A stretch of DNA of 14,528 nt, taken from an uncultured Acetobacteraceae bacterium (lineage in GTDB: Bacteria > Pseudomonadota > Alphaproteobacteria > Acetobacterales > Acetobacteraceae). Each line of letters starts with the position of its first letter. Position 1 is the stretch's first letter. The position numbers and the translations under genes were made by a program. Below the pieces are notes generated by a model that did not search any database, was not told the DNA's origin, and saw nothing but the letters and a program-made list of their open reading frames with translations. Where the stretch lies: assembly GCA_903839965.1 (NCBI GenBank), contig CAIMEK010000152.1, positions 1-14,528 on the forward strand. Reading direction: 5' to 3'. Of this stretch, positions 6,977 to 14,503 are shown one piece after another.

Positions 6977-7010
6977 GGGCGCGGGAAATCCTGCGCCCTT
7001 CGCGGGCGCA
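6977..7010 (+). promoter_or_regulatory. Mutually exclusive hairpins in the SBP1 leader
   Basis: The segment TGCGCCC (6992-6998) can pair with GGGCGCG upstream (6977-6983), which with the adjoining GG/CC gives a 9-bp stem with one G-U around AAAT. It can instead pair with GGGCGCA downstream (7004-7010), a 7-bp stem around TTCGC. Only one can form at a time, the arrangement seen in attenuators and switch-type leaders. In GC-rich DNA this may be coincidental. Confidence 0.35.
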
Positions 7011-7012
7011 AA

Positions 7013-7034
7013 GGCCGGACGCGAGAACTTGGCC
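7013..7034 (+). promoter_or_regulatory. Conserved leader element GGCC-N14-GGCC, SBP1 copy
   Basis: Two GGCC blocks 14 nt apart (7013-7016 and 7031-7034) can form a short stem, extended by two G-U pairs. It is followed at once by GCGCAGGAGGAGG, the ribosome binding site. The same block with the same 14-nt spacing precedes SBP2 and SBP3. Pairing is weakest in this copy. Confidence 0.45.
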
Positions 7035-7055
7035 GCGCAGGAGGAGGAGTCCATC

Positions 7056-8396
7056 ATGCTCAACAATAAGGTGTCGCGCCGCAAGGCGCTCAAGCTCGGC
7101 GCCGCGGCCTCGGTGCTGCCGCTGGTGCACATCCGTACCGCCGGCGCGGCCGGGCAGGTCTCCATTGCCTTGTGGGACCATTGGGTGCAGCAGGGCAACG
7201 GCGTGATGAAGGAGCAGATCGCCAAGTTCGCCGACCAGAACAAGGTCGAGGTGAAGGCCGATTTCATCGGCTCGGCCAACGGCCAGATTCTGATGATCGA
7301 GAACGCCGAGGCGCAGGCCAAGGCCGGCCACGACATCTATGCCCTGTCGGTGTGGGAAGTGCACAACCACGTCGACGACCTGGAACCGGTCGACGACGTG
7401 GTGGGCCGGCTCATCGGCAAGTTCGGCCCGACCAACGCGGCCGTCGAATACCTGTGCAAGTCGAAGGGACACTGGCTGGCCGTGCCGTCTTCCTCCGGCA
7501 CGCAGACCAAGGGGTGCGAGGGTCGCATCAGCATCCTCAAGGAAGCCGCCGGGCTGGACGTGGTCAGCATGTTCCCCGCCGGCGGGCAGACCTGTCCGGG
7601 CCTGGAATCCTGGACCTATGAGGCGATGCTGAAGGCCGCCGAGGCGTGCCACAAGGCCGGCAAGCCGTTCGCCTTCGGTCTCGGCACGACCGCGGATTCG
7701 GTCGACTGGGCCGGCTCGCTGTTCGCTGCCTACGGCGCCGAACTGGTCAACGCCAAGGGCGAAATCACGGTCAATTCCGACAACGTGCGCCAGGTGCTCG
7801 ACTATGCCCAGCGCCTGGTCAAGTTTCTGCCGCCGAACGCGGTGAGCTACGACGACGCCTCCAACAACCGCGCGTTGATCTCCGGCCAGAGCGCGTTGAT
7901 CCTCAATCCGCCCTCGCCCTGGGCGGTGGCGTTGAAGGACGCGCCGGCGATTGCCGCCGATACCTGGCACTTCCCCTCGCCGTCCGGCCCGAAGGGGCGG
8001 TTCCTGCCCTATCTGCCATACATGTGGGGCATCTGGAACTTCGCCAAGAACAAGCCGGCGGCCAAGGACCTGCTCGAATATCTCATGCAGCGCGAGAACG
8101 TCGAGGCGCGCGAGAACGCCGTCCTCGGCTTCGACATCCCGCCGTTCACGAGCATGCTCGACTTCAAGGTCTGGGAGACCGCCGAGCCGCCCAAGGGCAC
8201 CCTCTACAACTACCCGAACCATCCCTGGCACAAGCAGACCGCGCAGGTCGCGGCGATGCCGGCGCCTCCGGAGATTGCCGTGCGGATCTACAACCAGGGC
8301 ATCATGCCGACGATGATGGCCAAGCTGCTGAGCGGCCAGAAGATCCCCGACGTCATCACCTGGGCGGCGGGGGAACTCGAGGCCTTCAAGCGGTAG
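7056..8396 (+). CDS. ABC importer substrate-binding protein, copy 1 (Tat signal)
   Basis: This 446-residue extracellular solute-binding protein is of the family 1 / CUT1 type. A twin-arginine signal, SRRKALK at 7-13, is followed by a short hydrophobic stretch and an AGA|AG-type cleavage site near 29-32, so a folded protein is probably exported to the periplasm. The mature part starts QVSIALWDHW and keeps the family layout: GHDIYALSVWEVHNH at 91-105, AVPSSSGTQ at 142-150, LILNPPSPWA at 281-290 and WHFPSPSGPKGR at 304-315. The ATG at 7056 has GGAGGAGG upstream. Two close paralogues follow, then the two permeases and the ATPase, so this is one of three receptors for one importer. The substrate is probably a carbohydrate or polyol-like solute by family, but this is not shown. 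A strong hairpin follows the gene. Confidence 0.93.
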   Translation: MLNNKVSRRKALKLGAAASVLPLVHIRTAGAAGQVSIALWDHWVQQGNGVMKEQIAKFADQNKVEVKADFIGSANGQILMIENAEAQAKAGHDIYALSVWEVHNHVDDLEPVDDVVGRLIGKFGPTNAAVEYLCKSKGHWLAVPSSSGTQTKGCEGRISILKEAAGLDVVSMFPAGGQTCPGLESWTYEAMLKAAEACHKAGKPFAFGLGTTADSVDWAGSLFAAYGAELVNAKGEITVNSDNVRQVLDYAQRLVKFLPPNAVSYDDASNNRALISGQSALILNPPSPWAVALKDAPAIAADTWHFPSPSGPKGRFLPYLPYMWGIWNFAKNKPAAKDLLEYLMQRENVEARENAVLGFDIPPFTSMLDFKVWETAEPPKGTLYNYPNHPWHKQTAQVAAMPAPPEIAVRIYNQGIMPTMMAKLLSGQKIPDVITWAAGELEAFKR

Positions 8397-8421
8397 TTTT
8401 CCACGGCCTGTGACGCCAGGA

Positions 8422-8448
8422 CCGGGCTCCGGACAATCCGGGGCCCGG
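8422..8448 (+). promoter_or_regulatory. GC-rich hairpin after SBP1
   Basis: A 12-bp stem (CCGGGCTCCGGA with TCCGGGGCCCGG, one G-U) closes on a CAA loop 25 nt past the SBP1 stop. No U-tract follows, so mRNA 3'-end protection or partial attenuation is likelier than full intrinsic termination. Similar hairpins follow the other two binding-protein genes. Confidence 0.6.
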
Positions 8449-8471
8449 CCCGAATATGCATGCCGCCGACG

Positions 8472-8501
8472 TTGCCTCACGCGGGCGTGATTGTGTATAC
8501 C
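8472..8501 (+). promoter_or_regulatory. Candidate promoter of SBP2
   Basis: TTGCCT (8472-8477), 18 nt, then TATACC (8496-8501). The 16-nt block CGTGATTGTGTATACC (8486-8501) is identical to the one upstream of SBP3, and the -10 lies 98 nt before the ATG. The embedded GTATAC core could also be a regulator half-site. An internal promoter would make this gene independent of SBP1 transcription. Confidence 0.55.
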
Positions 8502-8555
8502 ATTCGCCGGCCAGCGCGCGTGAGGTGGCAAGGAATGCTTCGCGACTGAACGACC

Positions 8556-8579
8556 TGGCCGGGCGCAAACAACCGGCCA
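8556..8579 (+). promoter_or_regulatory. Conserved leader element GGCC-N14-GGCC, SBP2 copy
   Basis: TGGCCGG (8556-8562) pairs with CCGGCCA (8573-8579), giving a 7-bp stem and an A-rich 10-nt loop, 3 nt before the ribosome-binding stretch AGGTAGGAG. The left arm can alternatively pair upstream: CTGGCCGG (8555-8562) with CCGGCCAG (8507-8514). The two folds exclude each other. Confidence 0.5.
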
Positions 8580-8599
8580 TGCAGGTAGGAGTCCAACCA

Positions 8600-9946
8600 A
8601 TGTTGAACGGCAGCGTTTCGCGCCGGAAGGCGCTGAAGTTGGGAGCGGCGGCCGCGGTTCTGCCGCTGGTGCACATCCGCACCGCCGGTGCGGCGGGCAA
8701 GGTCAGCATCGCCATCTGGAACCACTGGATCGAGGACGCCAACAATGTCCTCAGGATGCAGATTGCCCAGTTCTCCGACAAGACCAAGATCGAAGTCCAG
8801 GCCGACTTCATCGACCCGACCAGCAGCAACCAGCTTATACTGATCGAGGCCGCGGAGGCACTGGCCAAGGCGGGCCATGACATCTACTCCTTCCCGACCT
8901 GGGAAGTACAGAACCACATCGAGGACCTGGAGCCGGTCGACGACCTGATGGCCCGGCTGACGCCGAAGGTGGGCCCGGCCAACCCGGTGTCCGAATTCAT
9001 GGGCAAGTCCAAGGGCCACTGGTTCGCCGTGCCGTCCTCCACCGGCGGGCAATTGAAGGGAATCGAAGGGCGCATCACCATCCTGAAGGAAGCTGCCGGC
9101 CTGAACGTGCTCGAGATGTTCCCTGCCAAGGCCGACCCCATGCCGGGTGCCGACAGTTGGACCTGGGATGCCCTGCTCAAGGCCGCCGAGGCGTGCGACA
9201 AGGCCGGCAAGCCGTTCGGCATCGGCCTCGGCACGTCGTCGGATTCGATTGACTTCGCCGGCTGCCTGTTCGCCGCCTTTGGGGCCGAACTGGTCAACGC
9301 CAAGGGCGACATCACGGTGAAGACCGACGCGGTGCGCCAGGTGATGGAATACGCGCAGCGCCTGGTCAAAGTGCTGCCGAAGAATGCCGTGGCCTATGAC
9401 GACACGTCGAACAACCGGGCCCTGATTTCCGGCCAGAGCGCGCTGATCTTCAACCCGCCCTCGCCATGGATGGCCGCCAAGCGCGACGCTCCGGCGGTGT
9501 CCGCCGATATATGGCATTTCCCCTCGCCGTCCGGCCCGAAGGGGCGGTACGTCGCCTATCTGCCGTATTTCCTCGGCATCTGGAACTTCGCCAAGAACAA
9601 GCCGGCGGCCAAGGACCTGATCGAGCACCTGTCGCAGCGCGAGCAGGTCGAGGCACGCTGCATCGCCTCCGGCGGCTATGACATTCCGCCCTTCCTGAGC
9701 ATGAGCGATTTCAAGATCTGGGAGAACGCGGAGCCGCCGAAGGGCACCCTGTTCAACTACCCGATCCGGCCCGAGCACAAGGCCATCCCGCATATCGCCG
9801 CACTGCCGGCACCGCCGCAGATCGCCGTGCAGATCTACAACCAGGGCGTCATGCCCACGATGATGGCCAAGCTGTATTCCGGCTCGTCGATCAATGAGGT
9901 CCTCGCCTGGTCACAGGACAAGCTCGAAGGCTTCATGCGCGGTTGA
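8600..9946 (+). CDS. ABC importer substrate-binding protein, copy 2 (Tat signal)
   Basis: This 448-residue paralogue of the preceding protein has a nearly identical Tat signal (MLNGSVSRRKALKLG) and the same fold signatures, including AVPSSTGGQ, NPPSPW, WHFPSPSGPKGR and GIWNFAKNKPAAKDL. It has a short insertion (DPTSSNQL) near residue 72-79 relative to copy 1, and differs at likely pocket segments: WNHW for WDHW, FPTWEVQNH for LSVWEVHNH, GTSSDSIDFAG for GTTADSVDWAG. The start at 8600 has AGGTAGGAG upstream; an in-frame extension to 8456 would run through the promoter and is rejected. It probably delivers a related but distinct solute, or the same solute with another affinity, to the shared permease. 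It is flanked by its own promoter and a downstream hairpin. Confidence 0.93.
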   Translation: MLNGSVSRRKALKLGAAAAVLPLVHIRTAGAAGKVSIAIWNHWIEDANNVLRMQIAQFSDKTKIEVQADFIDPTSSNQLILIEAAEALAKAGHDIYSFPTWEVQNHIEDLEPVDDLMARLTPKVGPANPVSEFMGKSKGHWFAVPSSTGGQLKGIEGRITILKEAAGLNVLEMFPAKADPMPGADSWTWDALLKAAEACDKAGKPFGIGLGTSSDSIDFAGCLFAAFGAELVNAKGDITVKTDAVRQVMEYAQRLVKVLPKNAVAYDDTSNNRALISGQSALIFNPPSPWMAAKRDAPAVSADIWHFPSPSGPKGRYVAYLPYFLGIWNFAKNKPAAKDLIEHLSQREQVEARCIASGGYDIPPFLSMSDFKIWENAEPPKGTLFNYPIRPEHKAIPHIAALPAPPQIAVQIYNQGVMPTMMAKLYSGSSINEVLAWSQDKLEGFMRG

Positions 9947-9970
9947 CGTTCCGTCGACAACAAAGCGGCG

Positions 9971-9997
9971 CCGGGCCCGGGACCGTACCGGGCCCGG
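9971..9997 (+). promoter_or_regulatory. GC-rich hairpin after SBP2
   Basis: Two copies of the palindrome CCGGGCCCGG (9971-9980, 9988-9997) pair around GACCGTA. Pairing resumes beyond a small internal loop between GCGG (9965-9968) and CCGC (10000-10003). It lies 24 nt after the stop codon and has no U-tract. A processing barrier or attenuator is likely, as with its two counterparts. Confidence 0.6.
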
Positions 9998-10015
9998 TTC
10001 CGCCGCAACCACGCA

Positions 10016-10045
10016 TTGCTTCGCATTCCCGTGATTGTGTATACC
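10016..10045 (+). promoter_or_regulatory. Candidate promoter of SBP3
   Basis: TTGCTT (10016-10021), 18 nt, then TATACC (10040-10045), with the same 16-nt CGTGATTGTGTATACC (10030-10045) as SBP2. The -10 is 90 nt before the ATG. Identity of the block together with the conserved -35 spacing supports a promoter rather than a chance match. Confidence 0.55.
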
Positions 10046-10093
10046 GCTTTGCGGGCAATTCCGTCGGACGCGGGTGTCTCCGCGACCCGAAAC

Positions 10094-10115
10094 GGCCAGA
10101 CGAGAAACGTCGGCC
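10094..10115 (+). promoter_or_regulatory. Conserved leader element GGCC-N14-GGCC, SBP3 copy
   Basis: GGCC-A-GACG / CGTC-GGCC forms an 8-bp stem with one bulged A and loop AGAAA, immediately followed by TTGCAGGTGAGG, which carries the ribosome binding site. The inner stem sequence differs from the other copies, yet the outer GGCC blocks, 14-nt spacing and A-rich loop are kept. This is the strongest fold of the three. Confidence 0.5.
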
Positions 10116-10135
10116 TTGCAGGTGAGGATCCGTTT

Positions 10136-11473
10136 ATGATCAGCTCGTTCACGCGCCGCAAGGCGCTTAAGCTCGGTGCCGCGGCGTCGGCGCTGCCGTT
10201 GGTGCACATCCGTACCGCCGGCGCGGCCGGCAAGGTCTCGATCGTCTTCTACGACTCCTGGGTAGCGGCCGGCAACGTCGCCTTGAAGAAGCAGGTCGAC
10301 GCCTGGAGCGAAAAGAGCAAGGTCGAGGTCCAGGCGGATTTCCTGAGCACGGCCAACAACCAGATCGTAATCACCGAAAACGCCGAGGCACAGGCCAAAG
10401 CCGGCCACGATGCCTATTCCTTCGCCACCTGGGAGTGCCCGAGCCACCTCGACGACCTGGAGCCGATGGATGACGTGATGGCCCGGCTGGCGAAAACGAT
10501 CGGGCAGCCGAACGCCACCGCCGAGTACCTGGCCAAGAAGGACGGCCACTGGATGGCCGTGCCAACCTCCTCCGGCGCGCAGGTGAAAGGACCCGTCGGG
10601 CGCATCAGCATCCTGAAAGAGGCTGCCGGGCTCGACGTGGTCAAGATGTTCCCCGCCTCCGGCAACGTCAGCCCCGGTATTGATGGCTGGACCTGGGATG
10701 CCTTCCTCAAGGCCGCCGAGGCATGCGCCAAGTTCGGCAAACCGTTCGGCATCGGACTGGGCTCCACCGGGGATTCGTCCGACACCGCCGGCTGCCTGTT
10801 CGCCTCCTTCGGCGCCGAACTGGTCAATGCCAAGGGCGAGACTACGGTGCGCACGGACGCCGTGCGCCAGGTACTGGAGTTCGCCCAGCACCTGGTCAAG
10901 TTCCTGCCGAGCAATGCGGTCAGTTACGACGACGCCTCCAACAACCGCGCGCTGATCGCCAACCAGAGCGCGCTGATCTTCAATCCGCCCTCGGCCTGGG
11001 CGGTGGCCGTGCGCGACGCCCCGGCGGTGGCCGCCGATTGTTGGCATTTCCCGCCGCCGGCCGGCCCGAAGGGACGCTTCGTACCTGTTGCGGCGTATTT
11101 CTGGGGTGTCTGGAATTTCGCGAAGAACAAGTCCGCGGCCAAGGACCTGATCGAGTACCTGAGCCAGCGCGAGCAGTCCGAGGAGCGCTGCATCGCTACC
11201 ATGGGCTACGACATGCCGCCCTGGCCCAGCATGATGGACTTCAAGGTCTGGGAGACCCAAGGGCCGCCGCCGGGCGTGCTTTACAACTACCCGATCCGGC
11301 CCTGGCACAAGGAAGTGCCGCTCGTATCCGGCTCGCCGGCCCCGCCCTCGATCGGGGTGAACATCTACAATCGCGGCACCATGCCTACCATGTTCGCCAA
11401 GCTGCTGAGCGGCCAGTCCATCAACGACATCTTGGGCTGGGCGGAGAACGAACTCGAAAGCTACAAGCGCTGA
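10136..11473 (+). CDS. ABC importer substrate-binding protein, copy 3 (Tat signal)
   Basis: This 445-residue third paralogue has the Tat motif TRRKALK at 6-12 and the same LPLVHIRTAGAAGKV cleavage region. The frame is otherwise collinear with copies 1 and 2, but this copy is the most divergent at candidate ligand contacts. The first strand ends VFYDSW instead of W(D/N)HW, the next segment reads FATWECPSH, GSTGDSSDTAG replaces GT..DS.D.AG, and WHFPPPAGPKGR replaces WHFPSPSGPKGR. The start at 10136 has AGGTGAGG upstream. It is the last receptor before the permease genes, separated from them by a strong hairpin. It likely recognises a different solute from copy 1; that is inference from the substitutions. 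Confidence 0.92.
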   Translation: MISSFTRRKALKLGAAASALPLVHIRTAGAAGKVSIVFYDSWVAAGNVALKKQVDAWSEKSKVEVQADFLSTANNQIVITENAEAQAKAGHDAYSFATWECPSHLDDLEPMDDVMARLAKTIGQPNATAEYLAKKDGHWMAVPTSSGAQVKGPVGRISILKEAAGLDVVKMFPASGNVSPGIDGWTWDAFLKAAEACAKFGKPFGIGLGSTGDSSDTAGCLFASFGAELVNAKGETTVRTDAVRQVLEFAQHLVKFLPSNAVSYDDASNNRALIANQSALIFNPPSAWAVAVRDAPAVAADCWHFPPPAGPKGRFVPVAAYFWGVWNFAKNKSAAKDLIEYLSQREQSEERCIATMGYDMPPWPSMMDFKVWETQGPPPGVLYNYPIRPWHKEVPLVSGSPAPPSIGVNIYNRGTMPTMFAKLLSGQSINDILGWAENELESYKR

Positions 11474-11497
11474 TGACACGCCGATAGCGTCCGGCGG

Positions 11498-11528
11498 CCC
11501 CGAGTCCGGGCATCGCCCGGGCCCGGGG
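11498..11528 (+). promoter_or_regulatory. GC-rich hairpin between SBP3 and the permease genes
   Basis: CCCCGAGTCCGGGC (11498-11511) pairs with GCCCGGGCCCGGGG (11515-11528) around ATC: 14 positions with one mismatch and one G-U. It lies 24 nt after the SBP3 stop and 33 nt before the permease ATG, with no U-tract. Such binding-protein/permease hairpins commonly lower permease expression relative to the receptor. No promoter like those before the receptor genes is seen here. Confidence 0.6.
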
Positions 11529-11561
11529 TGGAATTGCGCGTTACGCCAGGTGGAGAACAAG

Positions 11562-12503
11562 ATGGCCGATAGCCTTGCTGCGGTGGCTCCCTTGCCGCCG
11601 CCCCCGCGGGGGCGCCGCAGTCCCTTGCACAACTTGCTGCACAAACGCTCGACGGTCGGCCTGTTCATGTGTTTGCCGCTGATCCTGCTGATCGTCTGCC
11701 TGGTGCTGTATCCGGCGATCTATGCGATCTACCTGGCCATGCTGAACCGGCGGATGACGCAGTTCGTCGGCCTGAGCAATTTCTTCTTCCTCCTGGGGCG
11801 GCAGACCTTCCAGCAGGTCATCTTCCAGAGTTGCCTGTTCGCCATCAGCGCGGTGGTGCTGAAGGCGTTTTTCGGCTTCATCCTGGCGCACCTGATGTGC
11901 AACCTCCCGGGTGGCCAGCAGCGCGTCTGGCGCGGCCTGCTGCTGGTGCCCTGGGTGATCCCGCTGGCGCTGTCCACGCTTGGCTGGTGGTGGCTGTTCG
12001 ACCCCTCCTACTCCGCCTTCAATTACGCTTTGACCGGCATGGGTCTCGCCGAGGTCCCCTGGCTCGGTGTAGCGTGGCCGGCGCGGCTCTGCATGATCAC
12101 GGTGAACGTCTGGTTCGGCACCTCGTTCTTCATGATCATGTATCTGGCGGCGCTGAAATCGGTGCCCGAACAGCTTTATGAAGCCGCTGCCATCGATGGC
12201 GCCGGCGTATTCCAGAAGATGTTTTACGTAACCCTGCCGATGATCCGGAATATTATTGCCGTGACAGTCCTCTACAGCCTGATCGTGACCTTCGCCAACT
12301 TCGATATCGTCCGCATCCTCACCAACGGCGGCCCGGAAGACAAGACGCACGTGTTCGCCACCTACGCGTTCCAGGTCGGCATCCAGTCCGGCGACATCCC
12401 GCTCGGCGCCTCGGTGAGCCTGTTCATGTTCCCGTTGCTGGCGGTGGGCGCCTTCTTCGTGTTGCGCAACGTGACGCGGCGGGGCAAGGAGATGGCGATA
12501 TGA
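11562..12503 (+). CDS. ABC importer permease, MalF/UgpA type (CUT1)
   Basis: This 313-residue inner-membrane permease is one half of the translocation channel. About six membrane segments are visible, at roughly 31-50, 88-112, 122-142, 176-197, 229-250 and 283-303. The EAA loop EQLYEAAAIDGAG at 203-215, continuing to TLP at 224-226, contacts the ATPase. There is no MalF-like large periplasmic domain, so it matches the common short CUT1 form. I place the start at ATG 11562 because AGGTGGAG ends 6 nt before it; a GTG at 11550 in the same frame would sit inside that Shine-Dalgarno. The stop overlaps the next gene by 4 nt (ATGA), indicating translational coupling. It has no promoter of its own in view and probably depends on read-through from the receptor genes. 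Confidence 0.93.
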   Translation: MADSLAAVAPLPPPPRGRRSPLHNLLHKRSTVGLFMCLPLILLIVCLVLYPAIYAIYLAMLNRRMTQFVGLSNFFFLLGRQTFQQVIFQSCLFAISAVVLKAFFGFILAHLMCNLPGGQQRVWRGLLLVPWVIPLALSTLGWWWLFDPSYSAFNYALTGMGLAEVPWLGVAWPARLCMITVNVWFGTSFFMIMYLAALKSVPEQLYEAAAIDGAGVFQKMFYVTLPMIRNIIAVTVLYSLIVTFANFDIVRILTNGGPEDKTHVFATYAFQVGIQSGDIPLGASVSLFMFPLLAVGAFFVLRNVTRRGKEMAI

Positions 12504-13396
12504 GCGGCGTGGCAGCAATCGCGGACGCCCCCCTGCAGGCGCGACGGCGCAGCCGGGGGGAGCGCCGCCGGATGTGGGCGCTATGGGGCAGCTATGCGGC
12601 CCTGGCGGTGTTCGTGATCGTCTTCCTGGTGCCGCCCTACTACATGGTGGCGACCGCGCTGAAGACCGATGCCGACATCGCCGCCCAGATCGGCAACCCC
12701 TGGCTCGTTCAGCATCCGACGCTGAAGAATTTCATCGACCTGTTCGAGATGCCGAACTTCCGCGGCTACTTCCTGAATTCCGTGCTGATCACCGCGGCGA
12801 CCGTCTCGGTTTCCATGGTCATCTCGGTGCTGGCGGCGTTCGGGCTGGTCCGCCTGGGCTTCAAGGGCAGCGCCACGCTGGCCTCCGGCGTGTTCCTGAC
12901 CTACCTGATCCCGAACTCGCTGCTGTTCATCCCGCTGTTCCAGGTTGTCCGCGCGTTCGGCCTGATCAACAATGTCTGGTGCCTGGCGGTGGTGTTCCCG
13001 ACGCTTGCGGTGCCGTTCTGTACCTGGATCATGATCGGTTATTTCGGTTCGATTCCCAAGGAACTGGACGAAGTGGCACTGATCGATGGCGCCGGCTATC
13101 TCCGGATGCTGTGGAGCATCTTTATTCCTGTGGCATTGCCAGGAATCATTGCTGCTACGATATTTGCATTTACGGTATCATGGGGTGAGTTTCTCTATCC
13201 CCTTGCATATCTGTATTCGTCGGACCAGAAGGTGCTGACGATCGGCATTGCTGGCGACCTGATTCGCGGCGATGTGTTCCAATGGGGTAAGATCATGGCG
13301 GGATGCGTCATCGCCGCGTCGCCCCCCATTGTCATTTACGCGTTCCTGATGGATTACTACATCGCCGGCCTGACCGCCGGCGCCACCAAGGGCTAG
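12500..13396 (+). CDS. ABC importer permease, MalG/UgpE type (CUT1)
   Basis: This 298-residue second permease subunit has a basic N-terminus (RRRSRGERRR at 15-24), which keeps it cytoplasmic, then about six membrane segments (near 28-46, 92-117, 126-152, 157-181, 213-232 and 263-287). The EAA loop is KELDEVALIDGAG at 187-199, followed by the IP at 209-210 that typically closes this motif. It pairs with the preceding permease, which it overlaps by 4 nt; AAGGAG lies upstream of the ATG. Codons 208-239, just after the EAA loop, are strikingly A/T-ending (22 of 32, including the rare ATA), unlike the rest of the gene. The protein sequence is normal across that stretch. Function is clear; substrate unknown. 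Confidence 0.93.
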   Translation: MSGVAAIADAPLQARRRSRGERRRMWALWGSYAALAVFVIVFLVPPYYMVATALKTDADIAAQIGNPWLVQHPTLKNFIDLFEMPNFRGYFLNSVLITAATVSVSMVISVLAAFGLVRLGFKGSATLASGVFLTYLIPNSLLFIPLFQVVRAFGLINNVWCLAVVFPTLAVPFCTWIMIGYFGSIPKELDEVALIDGAGYLRMLWSIFIPVALPGIIAATIFAFTVSWGEFLYPLAYLYSSDQKVLTIGIAGDLIRGDVFQWGKIMAGCVIAASPPIVIYAFLMDYYIAGLTAGATKG

Positions 13397-13405
13397 GGAG
13401 GTCTT

Positions 13406-14503
<1,098 letters not shown>

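Noticed and set aside
8456..8599. In-frame N-terminal extension of SBP2 (similar ones exist for SBP1 and SBP3)
   Set aside because: It would bury the Tat motif about 50 residues in and run through the promoter-like block. The internal ATG has a proper Shine-Dalgarno, and the signal peptides of all three proteins align there.
11550..11561. GTG start for the first permease
   Set aside because: The GTG lies within AGGTGGAG, which is the likely Shine-Dalgarno for the ATG at 11562.
6963..11668. Long antisense open frames (438-585 codons) opposite all three receptor genes
   Set aside because: Their repeated appearance follows from paralogous sense genes with G/C-ending codons. The translations share the HAV/GR-rich shadow composition and have no plausible start context.
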